From: Sapria himalayana
Taxonomy: Eukaryota; Streptophyta; Magnoliopsida; Malpighiales; Rafflesiaceae
Assembly (NCBI GenBank): GCA_029783825.1
Contig: JAREIK010017847.1
Location: 31,375-95,374, forward strand
DNA: 64,000 bases
Reading direction: 5' to 3'
Shown here: piece by piece, positions 39,090 to 48,985 of the stretch
How positions within the stretch are numbered: the stretch's first letter is position 1
How the letters are laid out: every line of letters starts with the position of its first letter
Program-made: the position numbers and the translations under genes
Notes under the pieces: model-generated
The model's database searches: none
The model's input: only the letters and a program-made list of their open reading frames with translations
What the model was told of the DNA's origin: nothing

Positions 39090-39482
39090 AAATATTTTTT
39101 ATTTTGATTTGATTGAGTAGTTTAAATTTCTTACAGTTATGATACGACATTGTTCCCCATACAAAGCTTGTGTTAGTGAAAATTTTTTTCACTAGACATG
39201 ATGTGTCGTGACTCAGATAACTTTGTCGCAACAGAAAAATAGTGATATGAAGAGTAGAGGGAGATAAAGCAATGTCAATGCACGGATAGATTATACTTTA
39301 TATACTATTGGTAGACACATTGATGAATACGATATAATAAAATTATGTTATTTTTTTGTTTTAATTTGTAAAATATTATATTAGAATAAGTTATTAATTA
39401 ATTTTTTTAATTATAAATTATCATTTATAGTTTCTATTTTAATTCAATTTAATATAAAAATATTAAATTATTAAATTAAATT
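39090..39482 (+). mobile_element. CACTA internal piece without terminus, copy B
   Basis: Same sequence as the first part of copy A (atttatcaaaatattttt, then agagggagataaagcaatgt near 39254), but it stops at the unit boundary before the subterminal repeats and terminus. Confidence 0.7.
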
Positions 39483-39845
39483 TTTGTTGAAGCTGTATGA
39501 CTATCAACTTTAATTTGTGTTTGTTCATGTATATAATAACTATTTTTATATATCTGTGAATATGTTTGTGTGTCCCCAAATTTTTTGGATAGAGTTTTAG
39601 CCTATTATAGGTATGTAAAAGTCTTGGCTGGTCCTCCTTGGAGCTGAGAACAACACCTTAGCTACTGAAGCTGTGAGATGAACCAAAAGAATTAATTCCA
39701 CGCAAATGTAGGGTTGTTCGTGACACTCTTATTTTGTGCAAATCTACATCATCGCAATTCACATATGGTCATCGTAGTAGAGATCTGTGACTGCTTGTTA
39801 TCGGTTATTGGTTTGTAAATGTAGTATGCTCTGCTCCATGTGCAG

Positions 39846-39945
39846 GTGTAACAATGTTCTCTATCTGTGTGGAGTACAAAAGGAAAAAGAACTAGAAATT
39901 CTAACCATGCCTGAAAGACCTATATGCATATTTTTTATGTCTTAG
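39846..39945 (+). pseudogene. SmF last exon, tandem copy 2
   Basis: After an acceptor (CATGTGCAG|G) the frame reads CNNVLYLCGVQKEKELE and stops at 39943. Changes at conserved positions (Arg to Cys, Pro-Glu to Gln-Lys) and the absence of other exons show that it is not functional. Confidence 0.88.
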
Positions 39946-40647
39946 ATTATTTTTTTCTGTTGTATTTGATGGCATGTGTATTTGCATTAAAGTACAAGTG
40001 TGTGTGTCATCCAAGGCTATGTGAGTATTTATACGTGCATATAATATTGTAGTATATACAGACAAATATACTTGGTATAAATGTACATATATACTGAGTA
40101 TATATCTACGTATATACCAAGTATTTACATAAGTGGGTGCATATATTTATTTGTAGACATCTATATATTGTCATACATACAGACCCATTTACACACAGAC
40201 ACACGTTTTAATATATAATTGCTCGGGTTGGTCTGGTCATCATCGTGCATTACTTATTGATGTAGGTAATAAAAGCCATGGATATTATAATTTCCTAAAA
40301 GCTATGGGATGAAGATATTTCTGGTCCTGGCCGGCCAAGCAGATAAAGGGTGGTCTTAAAAATCTTAGTATTTATGTTGATATGCAATTATCACATGGTA
40401 TAAAATGAATGTATGAGTAAAAAAGTTTTCTTGCTCTTGGTTCTGCAATGATTGGTTCTAATTTTACTAGGGATTAGGATGATGATGATGATAATGATAC
40501 TCATGTAGTGTTGTGTAATTTTAGTCCAGGAAGAATATCGGGTCCTATTTTGATGAAGCAGCTTGCCGTCTCATCAAAAACTCACTCAATCTCAAAATGA
40601 GTGGTTGGTTTGGAAGTTCATCAGTCGAGCATCATCGCCCGCCCCAC

Positions 40648-40862
40648 TATTATTATTATTAGTGGCAGCAGTAGTGGCAACAACGGTAGTGGCGGCAGTG
40701 GTGGTAGTGACGGAAGCGGCAATAGCAGTAGTAGCAGCAGCAGTAGTAGTAGCAGCAGCAGTGACAGCAGCAGCGGCATTGGCAACAACGGCGATGGCAA
40801 CAGCAGCAGCTGCAATGGTAGGAGTGGTAGTAGTAGTAGTGGGAGTAGCAGCAATAGCAACG
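40648..40862. repeat. Triplet repeat expansion (AGT/AGC/GGC)n
   Basis: About 215 bases of imperfect ATT, AGT, AGC and GGC triplets. It lies in unit 2 between the conserved part and the satellite and is absent from unit 1. The Ser/Gly-rich, Ala/Val-rich and Leu-rich frames over it follow from the repeat. Confidence 0.9.
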
Positions 40863-40867
40863 GGTGT

Positions 40868-41075
40868 GGTATATACGTACGTATATACTCAGTATATACG
40901 TACTTATAATACTATAGTATTTTATCTACATATATACTGAGTATATTTGTACTCAGTATATATCTACACATAATACTATAGTTTTTATGTACATATACTA
41001 CTGTAATATATGCATGAGTAAAATGCTAGTATATATGTACATATATACTATAGTATTATATATTTATCAAAAAAT
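40868..41075. repeat. AT-rich palindromic satellite in unit 2
   Basis: It starts with the perfect palindrome GTATATACGTACGTATATAC and continues with ctcagtatatacgtac-like units. Confidence 0.85.
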
Positions 41076-41920
41076 AACTTTTTTTATTTATTTTGATTTG
41101 ATTGCGTGGTTTAAATTTCTTACAAATATGGTACCGCATTGTTCTCCATACAAAGCTTGTATAAGTGAAGGGATTTTTCAATAGACATGATGTGCCATGA
41201 CTCAGATAGTTTTGTCACATCAGAAAAATGGTGATCGGAAGACCAGAGGGAGAGAAAGCAATGTCAATGCATGGATAGATTATATTTTATGCACTGTCGG
41301 TAGATACATTGATGAATAAGATGTAATAAAATTTTGTTATTTTTTTGTTTTAAATATGTAAAATATTGTATTAAAATAAGTAATTGAATGATTTTATTTT
41401 TTGTTAATTATAAATTATCATTTATAGTTTCTATTTTTATTCAATTTAAAATAAATATATTAAATTGTTTAATTAAAAAATTATAAAATAAATTAAATTC
41501 TGAAAATAGTTTGAAATTAAAATAGCTAGGGAATATTCCCTAGCTAATTTAGCTAGGGATATTTTATTTTAGCAAGTGATTTTTTCCGTTGCTAAATTTA
41601 TTTTGCTAAGGACTATTTTCATCACTAATATATAGCGATGAGCACGTTAGATTGGAAAAACATCCGTCATTATATTCGTTTCAGTGGTGAAAACTCTCAT
41701 TTAGCTTGTTAATTTAACTAGAAAATTATTTTGTTTGCTAGGGATTTTTTCATCGCTAAATTATTAGCTAGGGACACATACCCTCACTAAATTTTAGCGA
41801 CGAGCACATTAGACTGTGAATGATTCCATCATTAATCCATTGCTACATCTCGTTTAGTGATTGAAAATGCCCATTTAGCTAGGAAATTTTGCCTAGCTAT
41901 ATGGGATTTTTCTTTTAGTG
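41076..41920 (+). mobile_element. CACTA transposon 3' end, copy C
   Basis: It shares its first 400 bases with copies A, B and D. From about 41520 it has many subterminal words (tagctagggaatattcccta, tttagctagg, gcgatgagcac) and ends ttttcttttagtg at 41920, close to the inverse CACTA terminus. No transposase domain was recognised. Confidence 0.75.
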
Positions 41921-42953
41921 AACGACGAAGAGAGAAGAATCAAAATGGGACTATGGGAGCAACCTATAAAATCTTCCTCTTCTTGTTACCGATAATATTA
42001 TCATTGCTTTTCTTCTTCGGAATGCTATATACATATCTCTGTCTCTCTCAATTTGATTACCACTGGTGGAGTTTGGTTTTTACAGAATATTTGGGTTTGA
42101 TTTTTTTTATTTTCCCCCGATTTTCTTCTTTTTTCTTCTATTTTCATATCACTTATATGATTTTGACTCTACAGCATTAATGAAACAATAAATAGTCTGT
42201 GTAAACTTTGTTCTTTTACTGTTTAAATTTTTAGGGTTTTATTGATTTCAAATAATAAATATTTGCATATAGTTTTCTGCTTCTGTAACTTAAGAAAAAA
42301 AATTATTCTTAATTTTTTCTGCCTCTGTAACTTAAGAAAAAACAAACTTAATGTTTTTGGGTTCTAATTTTGTTGTCTCCAAAAAGATTATAAACATATA
42401 ACATTATATATAAACTTTTATACTTTTATATATTCACATGACATTATATATAAATGTCAATACTTTAAGACACACACACACACACACACATGTAGTACAT
42501 TATATATAAACACTGATATGGTTATAGAAATATATAATGTTATATATAAATATTTAAACATATGTATTAATGTTTAAAAATATCTATACAACATTTACAT
42601 AAAACTATCCATTTATATAATTTTTTATATAACAATTATATAACATATAAAATGTTTATACATTTTTGTAAACTTTTATATAACACATTTATTTTTATAT
42701 AAATATATAATATTTATAATGTTTATATAAATGTGATATATATACTATATAATATTTATAAAAGTGTTACATATATATAATTATATATAAGTAACATTTA
42801 TAAAAATATTTTAAACACAAATATTATATCTAAATACTTGTATAATTATATAATCATATGCCATTATATATAAAAGTATTTATAACTATATTTAGTTTTT
42901 ATTGGAATAAAGCAATGAACGTGACCATTTGAAAAAAAAACTCTCTTTTGTAG
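41921..42953. other. AT-rich non-coding stretch upstream of TBCD fragment
   Basis: No supported gene. An open frame of 107 codons at 41857-42180 starts inside the CACTA end and is hydrophobic, with no family likeness. (CA)n lies near 42471-42490. Repeated ttatatataaac-like words resemble the AT satellite at 28-29.6 kb. The last bases (tctcttttgtag) form the acceptor of the TBCD fragment. Confidence 0.55.
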
Positions 42954-44346
42954 ATAAGCAAAAAGATGTAGCTGGCATAATTGGTGCAATTGAGAAAGCT
43001 TGTCTTTATCAAGGTAAGGAAAGAGAGATGATACGCTCCACTGTCTCCCAATTGATAGAATGTATTGCATTGTGTCATTTACCAATATCCGAGAAGATAA
43101 CACAAAGTCTGCTTGATACCTTCGATGAGAACTTGAAGCATCACAGCCCTCAGATACAAGTGGTCCTACACCTTGCACGTTAATTTCTTTCCAACATGAC
43201 CCTTATATCATTATATCTCCATTTATCTTCTTCCCCTTTAAACTTTACAGAACATAGCTATTAGTGCTCTAAAACCCTTTGTTTGAGCTTACCTAGTTCC
43301 TGTATATAATGGTGATGCAGCTGGTGTGACCTCAAAGTACCTACTACAACTTTTTGATCAAAACACTGCTATTAGAAGGGGTTTTGCTTTAGCCCTAAGA
43401 GTTCTTCCTTTTGGGTTATTGGCTCATAAATGGAGAGAGGTTGTATTCAAGCTTTGTGAGATTAAGGTGCAGGGTGACGACGAGCCTAGAGATGTCGAAA
43501 CAAGGTTGAATGCTATTAGAGGGCTCATCTCTCCGTCTCAAACACTTGCCCATGAAAGATTGGCTCCTAGTTCTAACTTACCCATCTATTATCTGATTAA
43601 GGAAATGGTAATGACTAGTTAATTTGAAGCTCTGGATGACTATTCTATCGATAACAGTGGAGATGTTGGTTAGTGGATTCGTGAAGCACGCATTGAAGGT
43701 ATCGAGGTGTGTGCTTAACATTCTTTGTGATGTATCATCTTCTTCTTCAAAATCATATCTAGAAGCTGAAAATGTGGAAGACGTCGAGGCAGTGACGTTA
43801 TTTGATGAAGACATGGCAACAAATGTGGTGACTAGCATTGCTAAGCAAGCTGTGGAGAAGATTGATAGATTACATGAGGTTGATGCAAGAACTCTGCAAA
43901 GGATTCTACATAGTAAGAAGACCTTAGTCAAGTGCATACCTTTCAGGGATAAACTAGAGCAGATTGTTCCCTACAATGTAGATTTACAATGGAGCATGTG
44001 TATCACCATCTACATGATATCTTGCTTGTTTTTCCTTTTTTCTTTTTTTTTTCACAATGGGCGTGCTTCATTGAAGGTGCCTACCACAAGTTATTCTTGT
44101 TTCGTGCAGCTACTCAAATTTCTTTGTTATAGTAAGGCAGTGATGTCAGGATTAGTTATTTCAATTGGTAGATTACAAGATTCTCTAAGGATGGCATCAA
44201 TATATGTGCTACTGGACTCTCTTTGTGAAGATAGAATTGGAGCCTCACCGGAGGAGAGGCCTAGAGGGATCATACTCTACCTTGATCTATTGTGGATTTT
44301 CAAGCAGCACCGAGGAGGTGACAGAGTTATTGTCTGTACTTTTAAG
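42954..44346 (+). pseudogene. Tubulin-folding cofactor D (TBCD) pseudogene, middle part
   Basis: TBCD is a HEAT-repeat chaperone that helps beta-tubulin fold and pair with alpha-tubulin. Three exons are visible. 42954-43159 encodes DKQKDVAGIIGAIEKACLYQ and LPISEKITQSLLDTFDENL. 43251 to about 43995 encodes KYLLQLFDQNTAIRRGFALA, WREVVFKLC, RDVETRLNAIRGL, ALDDYSIDN and, after a frameshift near 43706, FDEDMATNVVTSIAKQAVEK. 44077-44346 encodes FVQLLKFLCYSKAVMSGLVI and SIGRLQDSLRMAS, ending at a donor (AAG|GTATGG). Stops stand at 43284, 43620 and 43671. The retained introns show a DNA copy. The N-terminal and C-terminal parts of the about 1,250-residue protein are absent. Confidence 0.94.
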
Positions 44347-45540
44347 GTATGGCATCATATTTTCTATTTGAAATTCTAACATGATGGGTGTTATGAACAT
44401 CCCTGTCCATTTCTTGTAGGATCTAAAAAACCTTAGCTTTTTTGAAGTTTCTTATGAACATTGTGTTTTGGTTTATGGTTGCCATGAATGATAGGAGAGA
44501 GTGAGGGGAGGGGGGGTGGGAGAAAAAAGAAAAAAAAATAGAAAAAATTTATTAAAATCAAAAAATGGATTTTTGAATATACAATCTTAGGCATGTATGT
44601 GGGTGTGTGTTGAAGTGTATACTTGTAAGAAAAATAAAAAAAAAGTATTATTTTATAAGTTTGTGCCTTGTGGTACCCCACAAGTCAAATGCTCCCAAGT
44701 AAATAAAAAAACTAAAGTAAATACTTAATAATCATGATATATATGTGTGTGTGTGTGTGTGTGAATGTATTTATGTACGTATGTATACAAGTATACACAA
44801 TATTATGTGTATGGTATGGTTTGGGGCATCCTACAAGTTAAGTGCTCAAATAAATAAAAAAAATAAAAATACAATAATCATGATAAATAAATAATAAATA
44901 AGTAAATAAATAAATAAAAACACACACACACACAAATGTGTATAGATGCAAGAAAAATAAAAAAACATATGTTCATTATTTTAAAAATTAGGGTTAATTA
45001 TTGTATAACAAAAGTAAAAAAAAAAGGCATAAAGGTACTGCCTGGCACACAAGGCTCTTTCATAGGTTTGAGATTTGTTAGTTTAATATCTTGACAAATT
45101 TATTCCTAAAAATCATGAAGGTTATATTGTTACATCTAATAATTCGCAAAGTTGTAAAAATAATAAAATTTTCTATTCTTGGACAAGATTACTTATTTTC
45201 ATACCAGTGCATGACCTCGTAATTTATATCATACTTCATGATATATACCTTAGGGTAAATATTGTGTATGATGCATGAAATTGGGGTAAATTTTATCTTT
45301 ATTAAGTTAAAATATCACATGAACATCCATTTATTTACATTGTTTTTTTATTATTTTTATATTGTTTTATTTGTATGCACATTATTGTTTCATGTATGAT
45401 CACAATTTATAATGGAGATGTATTTATTAGAAAAATATATAATAATCAAATATAATGAATTTATTTAAAAATATCAAAGTATTGCACGCACACACAAAGT
45501 AAAATATCAATAATTTGAATGAAGATTTAAGATGGGTTAA
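44347..45540. other. AT-rich non-coding stretch
   Basis: No gene was seen. It holds short (TG)n near 44748-44762, (CA)n near 44920, an A/G-rich patch near 44500, and paired similar words around gtaccccacaagtcaaatgc and gcatcctacaagttaagtgc (44673 and 44826), which suggests a local duplication of about 150 bases. Confidence 0.5.
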
Positions 45541-45790
45541 TTTTTCAAACCTTTTCTTAACAACTTGACTAGGAAGATGGTCATTGTAAAACTCAAGTGG
45601 GGAATGGAATACAAAGGTGAGCTACCTTGTGTTCTTTCGTGTGCATTGCATTTTTTTTCTCAATTGTTTCTTTGGTTTCTTTTAGGTTTCCTTGCTTCGG
45701 TGGATTCCTATATGAACCTACAGGTGTGGAAAAATTCAATACCACGTAGCCTATTGTCATTTCAACTTTTATTTTCCTTTTGTTTGTCAT

Positions 45791-45799
45791 TTTCTCACT
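45791..45799. repeat. Candidate 9-bp target-site duplication, left
   Basis: TTTCTCACT stands directly before the left terminal repeat; TTTCTAACT follows the right one at 47791-47799. Eight of nine bases agree. Nine bases is the usual Mutator duplication length. Confidence 0.5.
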
Positions 45800-45958
45800 A
45801 GTTTTGTAAGGAAATAATATGTTTTAAATAAAAAATCAAAAATATAATGCTAGTTTGTAAAATATTACCAAACTAATATGTTTGGAAACATTGTGGCAAT
45901 TTGCATCATTGTGAATGAAGGTCATTGCCATGCTATTGAATTTTAATAATCAAAGATC
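45800..45958 (+). repeat. Left terminal inverted repeat of the Pack-MULE
   Basis: It starts AGTTTTGTAAGGAAATAATA. The opposite end, read on the minus strand, starts GGAGTTTTGTATGAAATTAA. Agreement is roughly four bases in five by eye. Confidence 0.8.
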
Positions 45959-46002
45959 AACATTTTGAATGCTGGCTATTAAATTTTGAAAATTTTAAAA
46001 TC

Positions 46003-47635
46003 TAGGCATTGGGAATAATAGAAGAGTATGTGGCATCCAACCTAGTGAAAAACAAGGTTGAACAAGCCGCATCCATGGATATGTGTTCCAAAAGTACATC
46101 CACCGCCCTGGATGCCCCTACAAATATCATTCAAGTTCTCAAAAATTCATACCTGAAAGAAGCCATAAAACCTCTCACCGTATCCAACTCTCCTCCTCCT
46201 CCATTTCTTTCTTTCAATCAATTTGAACCATAGGGGAAGGACTTAAGCTCGCCATTATAACCACTAACAAAGAACAAAGATGTGGTGAGGGTTTTAAAGG
46301 TGATGGAGAGGAAGAAAAGAAACATCATGATTACAGAAGAGTGTGTAGCAAGGATAGAGAGCGTAGTAAGAGTGAATGAGAAAATGGAAATGGATAGATT
46401 AGTAACATTTCGTCTATTCTCTTTTAAAAATTATTCAAAATTAGATGTTGACAAGAAATTTATGGTGCTTAAGTGCATCGTAGATGATTATTCAAAAAGA
46501 AGAGTTGTTTTATATGTGGGTGATCTTAAATGGGTCTCTAATATTTGGCCAAATTATGGTTGGCACGCAGGTAACAACATTACAGAGTACATTATCACAA
46601 AGATACAAAGTCTGATCTGCAGAATAGGTAGCGAGGTTGGAAATGTATGGCTCATGGGAATTACCATAGTTCAAACTTACATCAAGTGAAAAGTAGGCTT
46701 TCCCTCTGTGGAGACTATTTGGGAACTTTATCTAGTCACTGTTCAGTTGGAAGCCTGAATCCTAGCCATAATCTCAACGGGTAAAATGATTCTATTTTTT
46801 TTTACTTTTTTCTCTTAGATTTTTCTAGTGTAATATATCAGTTACTTACTCTGCCCATCAATGACTAAAATACACACCCACAAAGACACACACACACACA
46901 CATACACCCCCACACTCATTATTATGTACCATCGTGTCAACTATTGTATATATGTGTGCATACATACTTTGTATTGCACTAGTCGCACATTTGACTAAGT
47001 TATAAAAAAGAAGAAAAATGGGTGCAAGAGCAAAACATCTACATGTAAGAGTGGCAATGGATGACAAAAGATTGAAACTAGATTACTTACAAAAAGTGCA
47101 ACATGCAGCCCCAATTGCTCCATTAACTTCGACAAATAAACTCAACGTTAGAATAATGAGTTCATTTCCATATGTTCTGCTTGCTCAAGTTTATAGTTTT
47201 GGCTCATGTGGTTTAAAGAAGAAAAGAGGGGTGATGATAAGGTGCCTATTTGTTTATATATATATATGAAATATGGCCTTTTCATACTTGTATGTATCTA
47301 TATCATCTTCTTCCTATTAAATGATTTGTTTTTTTTTCTTTAATCATGATTTAGAGTGATCCTGTCAACTTCAACAAATCAAGAGATCTTTCCACAAGTG
47401 GCTTCTCCATTTCAATCCAGAGAAAAGTATTAAGTTAAATTCATCTTCATCATCTTCTATTTTTGCATCATTTCTTTATCAAACCACCAACTAAACTTTG
47501 GCCACTCACTTGAAAATCTATATGGCCAAGATGCAATATTGAAAGTAGAAATGAATCCAAACTAAATCTCACGTCAAACCCAAATTCAAGCCCAAATTCG
47601 GCATCATCAAGTGAGGTAGACATTGATGAAGGTCT
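46003..47635 (+). pseudogene. SMXL (SMAX1-LIKE, SMXL4/5-like) gene fragment
   Basis: SMXL proteins are Clp-ATPase-like nuclear repressors. From an acceptor-like AAATCTAG|G one frame reads YVASNLVKNKVEQAASMDMC (end of the Clp-N region), KDVVRVLKVMERKKRNIMIT and EECVARIESVVR, FRLFSFKNYSKLDVDKKFM, RRVVLYVGDLKWVSNIWPNY, ITEYIITKIQSLICRIGSEV and GNVWLMGITIVQTYIK, all typical of SMXL nucleotide-binding domain 1. Stops stand at 46231, 46258 and 46687; after the last, VGFPSVETIWELYLVTVQLE continues. Fainter pieces follow in other frames: TCSPNCSINFDK near 47101 and NPNSSPNSASSSEVD near 47585. Only the middle part of the usual >900-residue protein is present. It lies between the Pack-MULE terminal repeats, in the SmF direction. 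Confidence 0.85.
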
Positions 47636-47790
47636 TGATTTTTAAAATTCAATAGCATGGACATGACTATCATTCACAATGACGACCATTGCCACACTAT
47701 TTCCATACACACTACTTTGGTAATATTTTTCAAACAAGCATCATATTTTGGATTTTTTATTTAAAACATATTAATTTCATACAAAACTCC
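47630..47790 (-). repeat. Right terminal inverted repeat of the Pack-MULE
   Basis: Reverse-complement match to 45800-45958 and direct match to 26590-26748. SmF exon 3 starts only 43 bases after it. Confidence 0.8.
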
Positions 47791-48279
47791 TTTCTAACTT
47801 TCTTTTAATTAACCATGGACTAATGCTTGAACCTGGGCAACAAAGAAGAATATGTTGATGGATAGTTGATTAGAAATCTTTGAGAAATCTTGATTCAATA
47901 ATTTAAAATTAAACTCATGATTATCTCGTTGTGTAAAATTTCTAGCAAATGGTAGTTGGTGTTGCATGTACTAGTATATTTGTTTATCAGTAGCATTGTG
48001 TTGTGTTCTTTATTGGTTTGTAAATGTAGTATGTCATGCTCCATGAGCAGGTGTAATAATGTTCTTTATCCGAGTGGAGTATTAGAGGACAAAGAACTAG
48101 AAGATGTTGACCAATGCCCTAAGAAAATTATATGGGTATTTTTAAGCCCTATTTTATTACCTTCTATTGTCATTGATGGTATCTGTATCTGCATGAAAGT
48201 AGATGTGTGAGTATTTACACACACACAAAAAGGGACATACATACATGAACAAGTATACATACAAGTAACTAATCGCAAG

Positions 48280-48985
48280 GTTAAAACAATGATGTTGGAA
48301 GAGCAGCTAGATACAAAAAGAGCATAGGCAGATACAAGTAAGGAGTAGGAGGTGGAGAGGAAATGTAATTAGAAATAAAAAAAGCAATGCAGATGGCAAT
48401 GGAGGGACATGCTCGGGTGCTAGAGTAGTATAAAGATTTTGAGGAGCTGAGGGAGAGAAAGCAACATCAATTTCATGAATAGATTATACTTTGTGCACTA
48501 TCATTAGATACATTGATGAAGAATAATATGTAATCAAGTTTTGTTATGTTTCTATTTTAACTATGTAACATATTGTATTAGAATATTTTATTAACTAATT
48601 TTAATTTTTGTTAAGTATAAATAATTGTGTATAAATAATTAAAAATGTGAAAATAATTTTTGAATGAAAATAGCTAGAGAATTTAACCTCACTAATTTAG
48701 CTAGGGAATTTACCCTTGCTAATTTAGCTAGAGAATTTATCGTTGCTAATTTAGGTAGAGAATTTATCCTCGCTAATTTAACTAGGGAATTTTACCTTAC
48801 AAGTTTTGCTAGGGAATATTCCTTCGCTAATTTGTTAGGGAATATATTTCCTTATTAATTTTTATGACAAGCACTTGAGCTTGGGAATGGTTCCATCGTT
48901 AATCTGTCATTATATCCCATTTAGCAACAAAAAAATGTATTTAGCTAGGGTATTTTCCCAAGATATTTGGGATTTTTTTGTAGTG
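48280..48985 (+). mobile_element. CACTA transposon 3' part, copy D, abutting the GATA array
   Basis: 48289-48480 reads, with stops and a shift, MLEEQLDTKRA, KEEVER-like and AMQMAMEGHARVLE, EELRERKQ words. This resembles the charged coiled-coil tail of plant En/Spm (transposase_24-type) proteins. The landmark ctgagggagagaaagcaaca is shared with copies A-C. Subterminal repeats follow, and the copy ends gggatttttttgtagtg at 48985, a nearly exact inverse CACTA terminus. The next base starts the GATA array. No 5' end was found. Confidence 0.75.
48664..48850 (+). repeat. CACTA subterminal repeats, ~30-bp unit
   Basis: Six to seven copies of a unit like GCTAATTTAGCTAGGGAATT plus about ten bases. 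The unit length keeps one frame open, giving an artefactual protein with repeated LAREF words. Such direct subterminal repeats bind the element's own protein in known CACTA families. Confidence 0.85.

Larger units (their letters stand above)
37550..39482 (+). repeat. Tandem unit 1 (SmF last exon + satellite + CACTA piece)
   Basis: A 1.93-kb segment repeated head to tail at 39483-41478. Order inside: cactttaattt-like leader, a 21-bp minisatellite, SmF last intron and exon, SmF 3' flank, AT palindromic satellite, a conserved non-coding part (about 38520-38900, with gatgatgatgatgat), more satellite, and a CACTA internal piece. The joint between units is ttaaatttttgttgaagctg, where the CACTA piece is cut before its terminus. 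Confidence 0.85.
39483..41478 (+). repeat. Tandem unit 2 (SmF last exon + satellite + CACTA piece)
   Basis: Second head-to-tail copy of unit 1, about 2.0 kb, with substitutions and small indels throughout. It has an extra triplet-repeat expansion at 40648-40862. Unlike unit 1 it continues into full CACTA subterminal repeats and a terminus at 41920. Confidence 0.85.
45800..47790 (+). mobile_element. Probable Pack-MULE carrying an SMXL fragment
   Basis: Two long inverted terminal repeats (45800-45958 and 47630-47790) agree over about 160 bases; shared words include atatgttttaaataaaaaat, aatattaccaaa, attgtgaatga and ccatgctattgaatttta on opposite strands. A candidate 9-bp target duplication flanks them. 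Long terminal repeats, 9-bp duplication and an internal host-gene fragment without transposase are the marks of a Pack-MULE. It lies in intron 3 of the SmF pseudogene. A second, truncated copy is in the inverted locus at 26.2-26.75 kb. Confidence 0.75.
45541..48210 (+). pseudogene. SmF (Sm-like snRNP F) pseudogene, all four exons, interrupted by a Pack-MULE
   Basis: SmF belongs to the Sm ring on spliceosomal snRNAs. Exon 1 (45541-45616) reads [20 protein letters not shown] and EYK; its N-terminus is eroded. Exon 2 (45686-45723) reads [12 protein letters not shown] with intact splice sites. Exon 3 (47833-47897) reads LGNKEEYVDG, stop (47863), LIRNL, stop (47881), EILIQ, matching LANTEEYIDGQFTGNLGEIL of SmF; both its splice sites are lost. 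Exon 4 (48051-) reads CNNVLYPSGVLEDKELEDV and then runs past the normal end to a stop at 48208. A 2.0-kb element sits in intron 3. Exons and order agree with the plant gene, so this was a real locus copy before decay. Confidence 0.92.

Noticed and set aside
40563..40940. Ser/Gly-rich and Ala/Val-rich open frames
   Set aside because: They arise from the triplet repeat at 40648-40862 and differ by frame only.
41857..42180. 107-codon hydrophobic open frame
   Set aside because: It starts inside a CACTA end and crosses its terminus; no family likeness.
45541..48210. A functional SmF gene with a long intron
   Set aside because: Exon 3 has two stops and lost both splice sites, and exon 4 has lost its normal end.
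48664..48858. 64-codon open frame with repeated LAREF words, which could pass for a repeat protein
   Set aside because: It is a translation of CACTA subterminal DNA repeats ending at the transposon terminus.
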